DNA of 64,000 nucleotides from contig CAWDLE010000010.1 of NCBI GenBank assembly GCA_963803085.1, forward strand, positions 186,001 through 250,000. The letters are read 5' to 3'. Below are positions 1-7,900 of the stretch, one piece after another. The DNA comes from JACVRW01 sp963803085 (GTDB lineage: Bacteria > Actinomycetota > Thermoleophilia > Solirubrobacterales > Thermoleophilaceae). The notes beneath the pieces are model-generated. The model worked only from the letters and a program-made list of their open reading frames with translations. It was not told the DNA's origin and searched no databases. Numbering within the stretch: position 1 is the first letter of the stretch; each line of letters opens with the position of its first letter. Position numbers and translations under genes: made by a program.

Positions 1-50
1 ATCGGACTCCTTCGGTCGCGGAGTACCCCATATAGGTGGTAGAAAAGACA

Positions 51-692
51 ATGCCAGGCGATCGGATCCGAGTCCTCATCGCTGATGACCACCCGCTGTA
101 TCGCACGGGTCTCGCGGACACGGTCAAGCGTCGCCCTGAGCTGGAGCTGGTGGGACAGGCGGAGGACGGCGCGGCCGCGCTCGAGGAGATACGAAGCCTG
201 GACCCCGACGTGTGCGTGCTCGACGTGAAGATGCCCGGGCTCGGCGGGGTGGAGGTGCTGCGGGCGCTCGAGCGGGAGGGACGCGACGTACGCGTGGTCT
301 TCGTGTCCGCCTACTTCGACAGCGACGTGGTGTACGGCGCGCTCGGGAGCGGGGCGTCCGGATATCTGTCGAAGGACTCGACCGGTGACGAGATCTGCGA
401 CGCGCTGGTGGCGGCCTCTCAGGGCCGGACCACCCTCGGCACCGACGTGCAGGCCGCTGTGGCACACGAGATCCGCCGTCGGAGCGGCGACCAGGAGCGC
501 CTGCTCACCCGGCGCGAGGACGAGATCCTGCGATTCACGGCCGAGGGCATGTCCGCACCGGACATCGCCCGAGAGCTCCACCTCGGCACGACAACCGTGA
601 AGACCCACCTGCAGCGGGTCTACGAGAAGCTGGGCGTCTCCGACCGCGCGGCCGCGGTGGCGGAGGCGATGCGGCGGGGGATTTTGGAGTAG
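51..692 (+). CDS. NarL/FixJ-family response regulator
   Basis: Cytoplasmic two-component response regulator of 213 aa. The N-terminal receiver domain (about residues 4-120) has the acidic pair in LIADDHP and the phosphoacceptor Asp in VLDVKMPG. The C-terminal LuxR-type helix-turn-helix (about 150-210) contains LTRREDEILRF and the recognition-helix region TTTVKTHLQRVYEKLGV. The ATG at 51 is preferred because it gives the usual short lead into RIRVLIADDH; an in-frame GTG at 36 would add five residues. It lies tail-to-tail with a NarL-type histidine kinase at 741-2540, its likely partner. The target genes cannot be told from the sequence. Confidence 0.93.
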   Translation: MPGDRIRVLIADDHPLYRTGLADTVKRRPELELVGQAEDGAAALEEIRSLDPDVCVLDVKMPGLGGVEVLRALEREGRDVRVVFVSAYFDSDVVYGALGSGASGYLSKDSTGDEICDALVAASQGRTTLGTDVQAAVAHEIRRRSGDQERLLTRREDEILRFTAEGMSAPDIARELHLGTTTVKTHLQRVYEKLGVSDRAAAVAEAMRRGILE

Positions 693-718
693 CGAGCGCA
701 GGCTGTCTGGCGCGAGTA

Positions 719-832
719 GGGGGTCAGACCCCCTGAGTGATCAGAGCCCGGGCCGACTCTGGGGGTCTGACCCCTTGCCGCCGTTCTTCTCCGGACTCTG
801 GGGGTCTGACCCCTTGCCGCCGTTCTTCTCCG
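719..832. repeat. GGGGTCAGACCCC repeat cluster (three copies, two in a 39-bp tandem)
   Basis: The near-palindrome GGGGTCAGACCCC occurs at 719-733 (one extra G/C pair), and its reverse-complement form at 761-774 and 800-813. The last two lie in a perfect 39-bp tandem duplication (755-793 and 794-832). The same core recurs twice at 33103-33147. The two tandem copies are translated as the C-terminal tail of the histidine kinase. The core could form a hairpin in either transcript, so it may also act as a bidirectional terminator between the two convergent genes. Confidence 0.85.
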
Positions 833-2540
833 GCATCCAGAACTCCACCGTCGTACCGCTCCCCGGCGTGCTGCTCATTTCGAAGCGGCCGCCCGCCGCC
901 TCGGCTCGCTCGCGCATCGAGACCAGACCGATGTGGCCGGGCTCGGCTGGGGCGTCGGCCTCGGGCAGTTCGAAACCGGAGCCATCGTCCCTGACGCGCA
1001 GCACCACTCCAGCTCCACGGCGCTCGAGCAGCACCTCCACCCTCCTGGCGTCCGCGTGCTTTCGCACGTTCGTGAGGGCTTCGAGCGCCACCCGATAGAG
1101 GATCGCGCGAGCCTCCGGCGCCGGCTCGTCGTCGAGGCGGTTCACCACTCGCCAGTCGAAGCCGTCGTGGGCGAAGGAGTCGGTGAGGAACTGCTGGAGG
1201 GCTGCGCTCAGGCCCGCTTCGTCGAGCGCGGGAGGCCGCAGTTCGAAGAGGAGCCGGCGGAGGCGCCGGTTCGCCTCGATCAGGGCGGTGCGCGCCTTGA
1301 GCACGGCCTCGCGCTCGGCCGGGTCCTCGAGCGTCGACGCCAGCGCGTCCATGCGCAGGCCGGCCGCCGCGACCGCCTGGGCGGTGTCGTCGTGGATGTC
1401 CACCGCGATCCGCCGGCGCGTCTCCTCCTCGGCTGCCACGAGCTCGGACAGCAGCCGCGCCTGCCCTTCCTGGCGCTGCTCGATCTCGACGGCGGCGGCA
1501 TTGAGCGCGTTGGCCACATCGGTGAGCTCACTGGGTCCTTTCGGGACCAGGGCGCGGGCGGTGAGGTCGCCGGCACCAAAGCGCCGAGCCGACTCAACTA
1601 CCGCGGAGCTCCAGCGTCCGAGCAGTAGCGTCGTCATCAGGTAGCTGAGCCCAAGCGCCGCCAGGAGGCCCAACCCGGCGAGTAGGAGGTAGCGGCGCAG
1701 GTCGTGGTTCGGGTCCGCGAATACGCTCTCGGAGGTGCGTCCCGCGCTGATGAACAGGCGACCCTGGGCGTTGCCTCCCACGGGCGCGAAGCCGTAGATC
1801 GTCGGCACGCCGTCCAGTCCCATCAGTTCGGCCGTTCCCTGGCGTTCGCGGAGCACGGTGCTCACCAGCGGCCCCTGCTCACGCACGCTCTCCCCGGATG
1901 GGTCGTCCGGCACGCGCGCGACGAGCTTTCCGCGGTCGTCGAGGATCACGTACTTGGTCTCGGTGGGCGAGCTCTGCAACGCCATGGTCCTGGTCAGCTC
2001 ATCCACGTCGAGAGCCGCGAATAGCACCGCCGGACGCTCGAAGCGCCCCCGGTCCACGGCGTGGCTGGCGAGCAGGACCTTCATGTGGGACAGGGGCCCT
2101 TCGCCGACCTCTCCCATGACGAAGCCACGGTCGGCCTGCGCGCGCCGGAACCAGTCAGCGCCCGACACGTCCACGCGCCTCATGGGCCGGACCAAGCCCC
2201 GCGTGGTCGTGCCGCAGTAGACCCGCCCGCTCGGGGTCGCCACGCCCACCGCGCTGTACCAATCACTGGCGCGCGGCACCAGGGACAGGAGCCGCTCGCA
2301 GTGCTCCACGCCAGGCCGAGCGGACAGGTCATCCGCCACCGCTGACAGGAAGCTCGCCGTGGCATCGACTGCCGAACCCGCATCCACCGCTGCGAGGCGT
2401 GTGGCGTCGAGCAGGTCCATCTGGGCGTTGCGGCGTGCCTCGCCGCGCTCCTCGAGCGCGACGATGATGGCGATCGCCGTCGGGGGCGCGAGCGCCACGA
2501 GGACCAGGATCAAGATGCGGGCGCGAAGTCCGAGTGACAT
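741..2540 (-). CDS. NarL-type sensor histidine kinase with extracytoplasmic sensor domain
   Basis: Membrane sensor kinase of 599 aa. The order is a transmembrane helix (about 9-29), an extracytoplasmic dCache-like sensor region (about 35-280), a second transmembrane helix (about 285-307), a HAMP-like linker, a HisKA_3 dimerisation domain with the H-box RRIAVDIHDDTAQ, and a HATPase domain with the N-box ALEALTNVRKHA and the G-box DDGSGF. It should autophosphorylate on the H-box His and pass phosphate to the response regulator at 51-692. The catalytic domain ends near VEFWMP. The last ~26 residues (two EKNGGKGSDPQS units) are encoded by the GGGGTCAGACCCC tandem repeat and look like a repeat-derived extension. 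The ligand is unknown. Confidence 0.92.
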   Translation of the reverse strand: MSLGLRARILILVLVALAPPTAIAIIVALEERGEARRNAQMDLLDATRLAAVDAGSAVDATASFLSAVADDLSARPGVEHCERLLSLVPRASDWYSAVGVATPSGRVYCGTTTRGLVRPMRRVDVSGADWFRRAQADRGFVMGEVGEGPLSHMKVLLASHAVDRGRFERPAVLFAALDVDELTRTMALQSSPTETKYVILDDRGKLVARVPDDPSGESVREQGPLVSTVLRERQGTAELMGLDGVPTIYGFAPVGGNAQGRLFISAGRTSESVFADPNHDLRRYLLLAGLGLLAALGLSYLMTTLLLGRWSSAVVESARRFGAGDLTARALVPKGPSELTDVANALNAAAVEIEQRQEGQARLLSELVAAEEETRRRIAVDIHDDTAQAVAAAGLRMDALASTLEDPAEREAVLKARTALIEANRRLRRLLFELRPPALDEAGLSAALQQFLTDSFAHDGFDWRVVNRLDDEPAPEARAILYRVALEALTNVRKHADARRVEVLLERRGAGVVLRVRDDGSGFELPEADAPAEPGHIGLVSMRERAEAAGGRFEMSSTPGSGTTVEFWMPEKNGGKGSDPQSPEKNGGKGSDPQSRPGL

Positions 2541-2598
2541 CGTCCTGGCGCAGTCTCGCTCAGAACCCGGCGTCGCGCGCCTCTAAGCTTCGCGCCCG

Positions 2599-3210
2599 AT
2601 GCGGCCCAACCGACTTCTGATCCCTGTCGCCCTGCTCGTCTTCTTCGCGTCCGCCTCGCCCGCGGCCGCGTCCGATTGGAGCGTGAACGTCATCGACTAC
2701 GAGTTCCAGCCGCAGGCGCGCGCGATCGCAGTGGGCGACTCGGTGACATGGAACTTCACGGTGGATGGCCACACGGCCACAAGCAAGTCGGGCCAGGCGG
2801 AGTCGTGGAACTCGGCGCCCGACGGCGGCACGAACAGCGCCGGGGTCCCCTTCACGAAGGTCTTCAACAGGCCCGGGCGCTACCAGTACATCTGCGTCCC
2901 GCACCAGTCCTTCATGCCGCAGGGCGTGATCCAGGTGGGCACGGACACGGTGGCCGACAGCATCGACAACTTCAAGTCCAAGCGCACCGGCAACCGGGTG
3001 AAGCTCAGCTTCCTGCTCACCGAGCCCGCCACGGTCACATACAAGCTCACGGGCAAGTCGCGTCGTACGGTCAAGCTGGGCCGCCTCGCTGCCGGCCGGC
3101 GCAGCTTCACGCTGCGCCGCCTGAAGCGCGGCACCTACCGGGGCGTCCTCACGGTCGTGGACGACTTCGACAAGAAGATCACTCCGCGGAACTTCTTCGT
3201 GATCCGCTGA
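2599..3210 (+). CDS. Secreted cupredoxin-domain (plastocyanin-like) protein
   Basis: Predicted exported blue-copper-type protein of 203 aa. A Sec signal peptide (residues 1-24, ending SPAAA) is followed by a cupredoxin fold with the four expected type-1 copper ligands: His58 (DGHTA), Cys99, His102 and Met106 (ICVPHQSFM). The C-terminal half (about 120-203) is a basic beta-rich domain of unknown role. A -10-like TAAGCT at 2584-2589 lies nine bases before the ATG and there is no Shine-Dalgarno sequence, so the transcript is probably leaderless. It is divergent from the histidine kinase with a 58-bp gap. Redox partner unknown. Confidence 0.85.
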   Translation: MRPNRLLIPVALLVFFASASPAAASDWSVNVIDYEFQPQARAIAVGDSVTWNFTVDGHTATSKSGQAESWNSAPDGGTNSAGVPFTKVFNRPGRYQYICVPHQSFMPQGVIQVGTDTVADSIDNFKSKRTGNRVKLSFLLTEPATVTYKLTGKSRRTVKLGRLAAGRRSFTLRRLKRGTYRGVLTVVDDFDKKITPRNFFVIR

Positions 3211-3241
3211 CCACCCCGCGCCGCCGGTTAGGCTGGCCTGG

Positions 3242-4408
3242 ATGAGGGCCCTCCGCACCGCCGCGCTGGCCGTGCTTCTCGCGCTCGTGCTCTGCGCGCC
3301 GGCCGGCGCAAAGGATCCCGGGCGCTGGACTCTCAGCGGCTGGAGCTCCGTGTCGAACCTCTACTGGCAGGGCGTGACCTCGGCCGGGCCGACAGGGCCG
3401 CTCTATTTCTCCGGGCTGGTCGAGGGCCTTCACCGCACCGATCGCTGGTTGAGCGAAACAGCGACGATCTCTCCGGCGATTCCCGCTTCGGTGAAGGCGG
3501 TGGAGGGCTACAACCACGTCGGCGACATTTCGTTCGACGGGCGGGACGGCAAGCGCGTGCTGCTGCCCCTTGAGTGCTACGAGCCGGGCAAGCCGAACGG
3601 AGGCAACACCTGCGGGACCGGGGCGATCGCAACAGCCGACCCGAACACGCTTGCCTTCCGCTACTACGTGAAGCTCGACCCGACGGAGATAGCCAAGGCA
3701 ATGTGGGTCGAGGCGTCGCCGGACGGCCTCCTGTGGACCTCGAGCGGGAACGACCTGCTCGCCTACCGCGCTGCCGACGTCAGCGCCGCGAACGCCTCAC
3801 CGGCCGCGCCACCGATCCACTCGGTGCGACGCCTCGCCGGCGCGGTGCCGCCCAGCGGCGTGACGGGTGCCGCGTTCCGCGGGGGACGACTGCTTCTGGC
3901 CGGCGCTCAGGGCACGACCTACCAGATCTGGTCCGTGGATCTGGCCAGCGGCGCCCGCCGCCTGGAGGTGGAGCTGAAGAACGTGCAGGGCGAGGCGGAG
4001 GGCCTTCACGTGACGAATTTGCTCGGCGGCACGCTGCACTTCCTGGTCGCCCCGCTGGCGCAGGAGCCGACGTTCCCGCCGACAGTGGCGCTGCTGCACT
4101 TCACCGCCTCCGCGGGGTCGGGCCTGCGCGTGACCGCCACTGCCACGCGCCGAGGCTCCCATCGTCCGCGCGTGAGGGTGCGCGTGACGCGACGAGGCAG
4201 GCCGGTTGAGGGAGCGACGGTCGCGATCGCCGGCGCTCGGCAGCGCACGAACGCGCGCGGCGTGACCGCGGTGTGGCCCGCGCTCGATACCTCAGGCAGT
4301 TTCGCCGCGGTGGCGACCAAGGGCCCCCTCCAGGGACGCTCGCGCTTCCTGGCGCTTGGGCCCGCGCCCACGGCGAGCGCTGCGTCCCGCTCCGTGCCGC
4401 TGCGCTAG
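3242..4408 (+). CDS. Secreted protein of unknown function with C-terminal Ig-like domain
   Basis: 388 aa with a clear Sec signal peptide (1-23, ending APAGA). The central part (about 25-300) is rich in beta-strand-like segments and has no catalytic motif I recognise. The C-terminal ~80 residues (RVRVRVTRRGRPVEGATVAI onward) resemble the Ig-like or carboxypeptidase-regulatory-like domains that end many exported actinobacterial proteins. A TAGGCT hexamer at 3229-3234 sits seven bases before the ATG, suggesting a leaderless transcript. Its TAG stop overlaps the stop of the convergent rpiB-like gene within a shared CTAG. Function unknown. Confidence 0.75.
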   Translation: MRALRTAALAVLLALVLCAPAGAKDPGRWTLSGWSSVSNLYWQGVTSAGPTGPLYFSGLVEGLHRTDRWLSETATISPAIPASVKAVEGYNHVGDISFDGRDGKRVLLPLECYEPGKPNGGNTCGTGAIATADPNTLAFRYYVKLDPTEIAKAMWVEASPDGLLWTSSGNDLLAYRAADVSAANASPAAPPIHSVRRLAGAVPPSGVTGAAFRGGRLLLAGAQGTTYQIWSVDLASGARRLEVELKNVQGEAEGLHVTNLLGGTLHFLVAPLAQEPTFPPTVALLHFTASAGSGLRVTATATRRGSHRPRVRVRVTRRGRPVEGATVAIAGARQRTNARGVTAVWPALDTSGSFAAVATKGPLQGRSRFLALGPAPTASAASRSVPLR

Positions 4409-4842
4409 CCGATTTCGTCCACGTGGCGGACGTTCGCCACGTCGTCGTCGTCCGAGCTGGGCGTGCCCTCGAACCAGCCGTCGAGGATCTCCTCGAGCAG
4501 CGCCTCGCTGGTGGTTCGCAGCGACAGCGCGAGCACGTTCGCATCGTTCCATTTGCGGGCGCCGCGGGCGGTCTCGGCGTCGCCGCACAGCGCCGCCCGC
4601 ACGCCGGCCACCTTGTTGGCCGCGATCGACGCGCCCGTCCCCGTCCAGCAGCAGACGATCCCCTGCTCGGCGCGGCCCTCGGCGACATCGCGGGCGGCGG
4701 CCTCGCTGGCCCAGGCCCAGTCGTCGCGCTCCTCGTCGCTCAGCACGCCGTGCAGGATCGGCTCGTGCCCGCGGCGCCGCAGCTCGTCCACCACGGCGTC
4801 CGCCACGCCGGTGCGCTCGTCCGCTGCGACCGAAATATTCAT
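4405..4842 (-). CDS. RpiB/LacA/LacB-family sugar-phosphate isomerase
   Basis: 145-aa cytoplasmic isomerase of the ribose-5-phosphate isomerase B family, which interconverts ribose 5-phosphate and ribulose 5-phosphate. Family motifs are an N-terminal phosphate-binding segment (NISVAADERTG), the catalytic-cysteine strand IVCCWTGTGASIAANK and the downstream VAGVRAAL and RKWNDANVLAL. The length is normal. It starts at an ATG eight bases after a TAGGCT hexamer that overlaps the -10 of the divergent fpg gene. It may act with the ribulose-phosphate 3-epimerase at 16610-17290 in the pentose phosphate pathway. Specificity for ribose versus another aldose is not provable here. Confidence 0.9.
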   Translation of the reverse strand: MNISVAADERTGVADAVVDELRRRGHEPILHGVLSDEERDDWAWASEAAARDVAEGRAEQGIVCCWTGTGASIAANKVAGVRAALCGDAETARGARKWNDANVLALSLRTTSEALLEEILDGWFEGTPSSDDDDVANVRHVDEIG

Positions 4843-4850
4843 TGGCGCTC

Positions 4851-4860
4851 AGCCTAGTCT
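4851..4860. promoter_or_regulatory. Overlapping divergent -10 elements between rpiB-like and fpg genes
   Basis: The ten bases AGCCTAGTCT read as TAGTCT on the plus strand (4855-4860), six bases before the GTG of the glycosylase gene. On the minus strand they read as TAGGCT (4856 down to 4851), eight bases before the ATG of the rpiB-like gene. Both start codons would lie at or next to the transcription start, so both mRNAs should be leaderless. This is a prediction from spacing and consensus only. Confidence 0.6.
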
Positions 4861-4866
4861 TGAGGC

Positions 4867-5715
4867 GTGCCCGAGTTGCCCGAGGTCGAGATCACCGCAC
4901 GCCGCCTGACGGCGGGGCTGGCCGGTGCGCGGGTGGAATCTGCACTGGCGCCGGGCATGGTGGCGCTGAAGACCTTCGACCCGCCTCTGGACGCGCTGGC
5001 CGGGCGCGAGCTGGACGGCGTGCGCCGGATCGGAAAGATGCTCGCGGTGGAGTCGGGCGACCTGACGCTGCTCATCCACCTGATGTCGTCCGGCCGCCTC
5101 CAGCTCTTCGACGCGCGTGCGTCGCTGCGCGACCGCTCCTCCCGGGTGCTCGTGCGGCTCGACGACGGCCGCGAGCTGCGGCTGCGGGAGTTCGGCACCA
5201 AGCAGCGCGCGTGGGCGAAGCTGCTGCGCTCGGACGCCGTGGCGCAGGACGACGCCGTGGCCGGCCTGGGCCCAGACGCCTACCCCGCCCCACCGCTCGA
5301 AGAGTTCACCAAACTGCTCGACCAGCCTCGCCACCTGCACCCGCTGCTGCGCGACCAGCGCACTATCGCGGGGATCGGCCGCTCCTGGGTGGACGAGCTG
5401 CTCTGGACAGCGCGCCTCTCACCGTTCCAGAAGGGCGCGGACCTCGATCCCGACGAGATCGAGGCCCTGCACGCGGCGTGTGACGAGGTGCTCGGCGGCG
5501 CGCTCGAGCATTACGAGGACGTGATCGGCGACACCGTCCCCGACAAGCTGCCGATGCCGCTCCAGGTCCACCGCCGCGCCGGCGAGGAGTGCCCGCGCTG
5601 CGGCGCGCGTATCGAGGCGATCCACTTCAAGGACTACGTGATGTGTTACTGCCCCGAGGAGCAGACGGGCGGACGGGTGCTGAAGGACCGGCGCCTGTCG
5701 AGGTTGCTGAAGTGA
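4867..5715 (+). CDS. Fpg/Nei-family DNA glycosylase/AP lyase
   Basis: Base-excision repair enzyme of 282 aa that removes oxidised bases and cleaves the abasic site. The GTG start leaves Pro2-Glu3 (PELPEVE) as the catalytic N-terminus after Met removal, and Lys57 (RRIGKML) matches the conserved DNA-contacting lysine. The helix-two-turn-helix region lies near RTIAGIGRSWVDELLWTA. The C-terminal zinc finger is unusual: Cys242, Cys245 and Cys262 are in canonical places, the fourth expected Cys (265) is Glu, and an extra Cys260 is present. It is probably leaderless from TAGTCT at 4855-4860. Fpg versus Nei specificity cannot be decided. Confidence 0.93.
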   Translation: MPELPEVEITARRLTAGLAGARVESALAPGMVALKTFDPPLDALAGRELDGVRRIGKMLAVESGDLTLLIHLMSSGRLQLFDARASLRDRSSRVLVRLDDGRELRLREFGTKQRAWAKLLRSDAVAQDDAVAGLGPDAYPAPPLEEFTKLLDQPRHLHPLLRDQRTIAGIGRSWVDELLWTARLSPFQKGADLDPDEIEALHAACDEVLGGALEHYEDVIGDTVPDKLPMPLQVHRRAGEECPRCGARIEAIHFKDYVMCYCPEEQTGGRVLKDRRLSRLLK

Positions 5716-5734
5716 GCGAACGCGGAGACCTCGC

Positions 5735-6112
5735 CTACTCCGCCAGCCCTACGGCTTCGAATGCCTGGGAGCGCTCTGTGAACTGGTCCATGCGAACGAT
5801 CTTGCCGTCGCGGAGCGTGTAGACGTCGTAGAAGCGGGCGTCGACCTCAACCCCACTTCCACGACCGCGCCCTCGCAAGCGGACCGTCACAACGACGCGG
5901 TCGCCGCTGTCCACGAACTCCTCGGGCATCACCTTGTAGTCGTGCCATTCGGCTTTCCAACGCGCCAGGCTCGCCCTAACCGCACCGTGTCCCTGCGTCG
6001 CCAGCTCCTCAGTCGGGTTCCACACGATCCCGGGATCGGCATACGTCAGCGCCTCGTCGACGTCGTCGACGATCAAGAACCTGCGAACGATCTCCACGTT
6101 CTCCTGTGACAT
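5735..6112 (-). CDS. SnoaL-like / NTF2-fold protein
   Basis: 125-aa cytoplasmic protein of the SnoaL-like (nuclear transport factor 2) superfamily. Typical features are the start MSQENVEIVRRFL, the central IVWNPTEEL and the C-terminal DVYTLRDGKIVRMDQFTER. Members are either small enzymes (isomerases, hydrolases) or ligand-binding domains, so the fold does not give a function. It lies convergent with the glycosylase gene and divergent from the peroxiredoxin gene. No genomic partner suggests a substrate. Confidence 0.85.
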   Translation of the reverse strand: MSQENVEIVRRFLIVDDVDEALTYADPGIVWNPTEELATQGHGAVRASLARWKAEWHDYKVMPEEFVDSGDRVVVTVRLRGRGRGSGVEVDARFYDVYTLRDGKIVRMDQFTERSQAFEAVGLAE

Positions 6113-6157
6113 TGCCCGCCCAGTATCCCGTTGCCAGGGATGACTAGGCTCCGATAC

Positions 6158-6619
6158 GTGGTGTCACCAGGCGACCAGGCGCCGGACTTCGAGCTTCCGG
6201 ATCAGGACGGCGAGCCCGTCCGGCTCTCCGAGCTGCGCGGGCAGCCGGTGGTCCTCTACTTCTATCCGAAGGCCGACACGCCCGGCTGCACCACGCAGGC
6301 CTGCGGCGTCCGCGACCACCTGCCCGACTACGAGCAGGCCGGCGCGGTGGTGCTCGGGGCATCACCCGACCCAGTCAAGGCCGTCAAGCGCTTCCACGAC
6401 AAGCAGGGGCTGAACTTCAGGCTGCTCGCCGACGAGGACCACGCGGTGGCCGACCCGTACGGCGTGTGGGTCGAGAAGTCGATGTACGGCAAGACCTTCT
6501 GGGGCGTCCAGCGCGCGACGTTCGTGATCGACCCCGAGGGCACCGTCGCGGACGTGATCCCGAAGGTCTCGCCGAAGACCCACGACGAGCAGGTCCTGAA
6601 GATCCTCGGCGCTCTGTGA
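6158..6619 (+). CDS. bcp: Thioredoxin-dependent peroxiredoxin, BCP/PrxQ type
   Basis: Cytoplasmic thiol peroxidase of about 153 aa that reduces hydrogen and organic peroxides. The peroxidatic Cys44 (TPGCTTQACG) and resolving Cys49 have the C-x4-C spacing of the BCP subfamily. The family motifs GDQAPDFELPDQDG and VLYFYPKADTPGC are intact. A TAGGCT hexamer at 6145-6150 fits a leaderless start at GTG 6158 or 6161; the TTG at 6131 and ATG at 6140 lie upstream of or inside that hexamer. Its TGA overlaps the GTG of the next gene, so the two are probably translationally coupled. Confidence 0.93.
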   Translation: MVSPGDQAPDFELPDQDGEPVRLSELRGQPVVLYFYPKADTPGCTTQACGVRDHLPDYEQAGAVVLGASPDPVKAVKRFHDKQGLNFRLLADEDHAVADPYGVWVEKSMYGKTFWGVQRATFVIDPEGTVADVIPKVSPKTHDEQVLKILGAL

Positions 6620-7035
6620 ACTGGCTGCTCCTCAGCATCACCGTCGTGGTCGCGGTCTATGTGGCCCTGATCGCCGCGCTGGTGATCGGCAACCGCCAAT
6701 GGGACGTGCGCATGATCGCCAAGCTGGTTCCCTACTGCGCGATCCTCTTCAAGCGGCTGCTCGAGGACCCGCGCGTACCACGCCGCTGGAAGGTCTGGTC
6801 GGCGTTCGCGCTCGTCTACCTGGCCCTGCCCTTCGACCTCGTGCCGGACTTCATCCCGGTGTTGGGCCAGCTGGACGACGCCATCGTGGTGGCACTGGTG
6901 CTGCGCGGCCTCCTCAGGAGTGCCGGCCCGCAGCTGATGCGAGAGCACTGGCCGGGGCCCGCCGCTCTGCTGGTTCCACTGGAGCGCTTCGCGGCGGCTC
7001 CGGTGCCTGGCGGTGGATGGCGACACCCGCGATGA
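6616..7035 (+). CDS. YkvA-like (DUF1232) membrane protein
   Basis: 139-aa protein with an N-terminal transmembrane helix (about 3-24, LLLSITVVVAVYVALIAALV). A DUF1232/YkvA domain (about 45-105) follows, containing the signature ALPFDLVPDFIPVLGQLDD. Family function is unknown. The GTG start overlaps the stop of bcp (GTGA), suggesting co-expression. The last ~40 codons, beyond the conserved domain, overlap the 3' end of the EamA transporter gene on the other strand by 122 bp. Confidence 0.82.
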   Translation: MNWLLLSITVVVAVYVALIAALVIGNRQWDVRMIAKLVPYCAILFKRLLEDPRVPRRWKVWSAFALVYLALPFDLVPDFIPVLGQLDDAIVVALVLRGLLRSAGPQLMREHWPGPAALLVPLERFAAAPVPGGGWRHPR

Positions 7036-7837
7036 CGAGCCCCACGCCCGCCACCTCGACCCAGGACGGGATCTGGGCGAGCACCGCGATGCCGATCACG
7101 GTCGCAGTCGCCGGCAGCAGGGACACCATCAGCGCATAGGTGGCGCGCGGCAGGCGGCGCATCGCCAGCTGGTCGGAGACGTAGGGGATCACCGAGGAGC
7201 AGAGGCCGACCCCGATGCCGGCGAGCAGCGCGACCGGGTCGGTGAGCGCCGGGAGCACCTCCCACCCACCGAGCGGCGTGACCACCACAGCTGCGACGAG
7301 CATCGAGGCCGCCAGCCCGTCGATGCCGCTGAGCCCGCCGTGGCGCGCCACCTTGTGCGCGAGCACGATGTACGCCGCAAACAGCAGGGCGTTCGCGAAG
7401 GCAAGCGTCACGCCGAGCGGCTCGCCCGCGAACTGCACACCGGTAAGCAGGTAGACCCCGGGCACGGCGAGCACGAGGGCGGCGACGTTGCGAGCGCTGC
7501 GTGCGCCGAGCGCGGCCAGCGCGATCACGGGGAGGAACTCGATCGCCGCAACCGTGCCGAGCGGCAGGCGGTCGATCGCCACGTAGAAGCAGACGTTCAT
7601 CACCGCGAGCACCGCTCCCCAGGTGACCAGCAGCCGGCGGCCCGAGCGGTCCAGCTTCGCGAACGCCCGCCAGGGTCGTCGCCAGAGCGCGAAGACGAGC
7701 GCCGCTGACGCGATGCGCAGCCACGCCACGCCGAGAACATCGACCCGGGCGAAGAGCAGAACGGCGAACGCGGGGCCGAGGTAGTGAAAGACGGCGCTGA
7801 CGACGAAGTAGAGGTGGGGAGGGACGCGCTCGGACAT
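6914..7837 (-). CDS. EamA/RhtA-like drug/metabolite exporter
   Basis: 307-aa polytopic inner-membrane protein with about ten hydrophobic helices arranged as two EamA repeats. The first starts at LYFVVSAVFHYLGPAFAVLL and the second near VTLAFANALLFAAYIVLAH. The closest family type is the RhtA threonine/homoserine exporter. The ATG at 7837 is chosen because the upstream codons in this frame are antisense to the Lrp-type gene. The divergent Lrp/AsnC regulator (7901) is a classical partner for amino-acid exporters, which supports amino-acid efflux. The hydrophilic C-terminal ~40 residues are encoded opposite the YkvA gene tail. Confidence 0.88.
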   Translation of the reverse strand: MSERVPPHLYFVVSAVFHYLGPAFAVLLFARVDVLGVAWLRIASAALVFALWRRPWRAFAKLDRSGRRLLVTWGAVLAVMNVCFYVAIDRLPLGTVAAIEFLPVIALAALGARSARNVAALVLAVPGVYLLTGVQFAGEPLGVTLAFANALLFAAYIVLAHKVARHGGLSGIDGLAASMLVAAVVVTPLGGWEVLPALTDPVALLAGIGVGLCSSVIPYVSDQLAMRRLPRATYALMVSLLPATATVIGIAVLAQIPSWVEVAGVGLVIAGVAIHRQAPEPPRSAPVEPAERRAPASALASAAGRHS

Positions 7838-7900
7838 CCACAAAAGGATCGACGACCATCGCGGCCCCGTACATGGCCTCTCGAAGGTATCCTGACCTAT

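Noticed and set aside
719..832. Tandem 39-bp repeat as a CRISPR or satellite array
   Set aside because: Only two full units, no spacers, no cas genes; the core is a dispersed palindrome found elsewhere.
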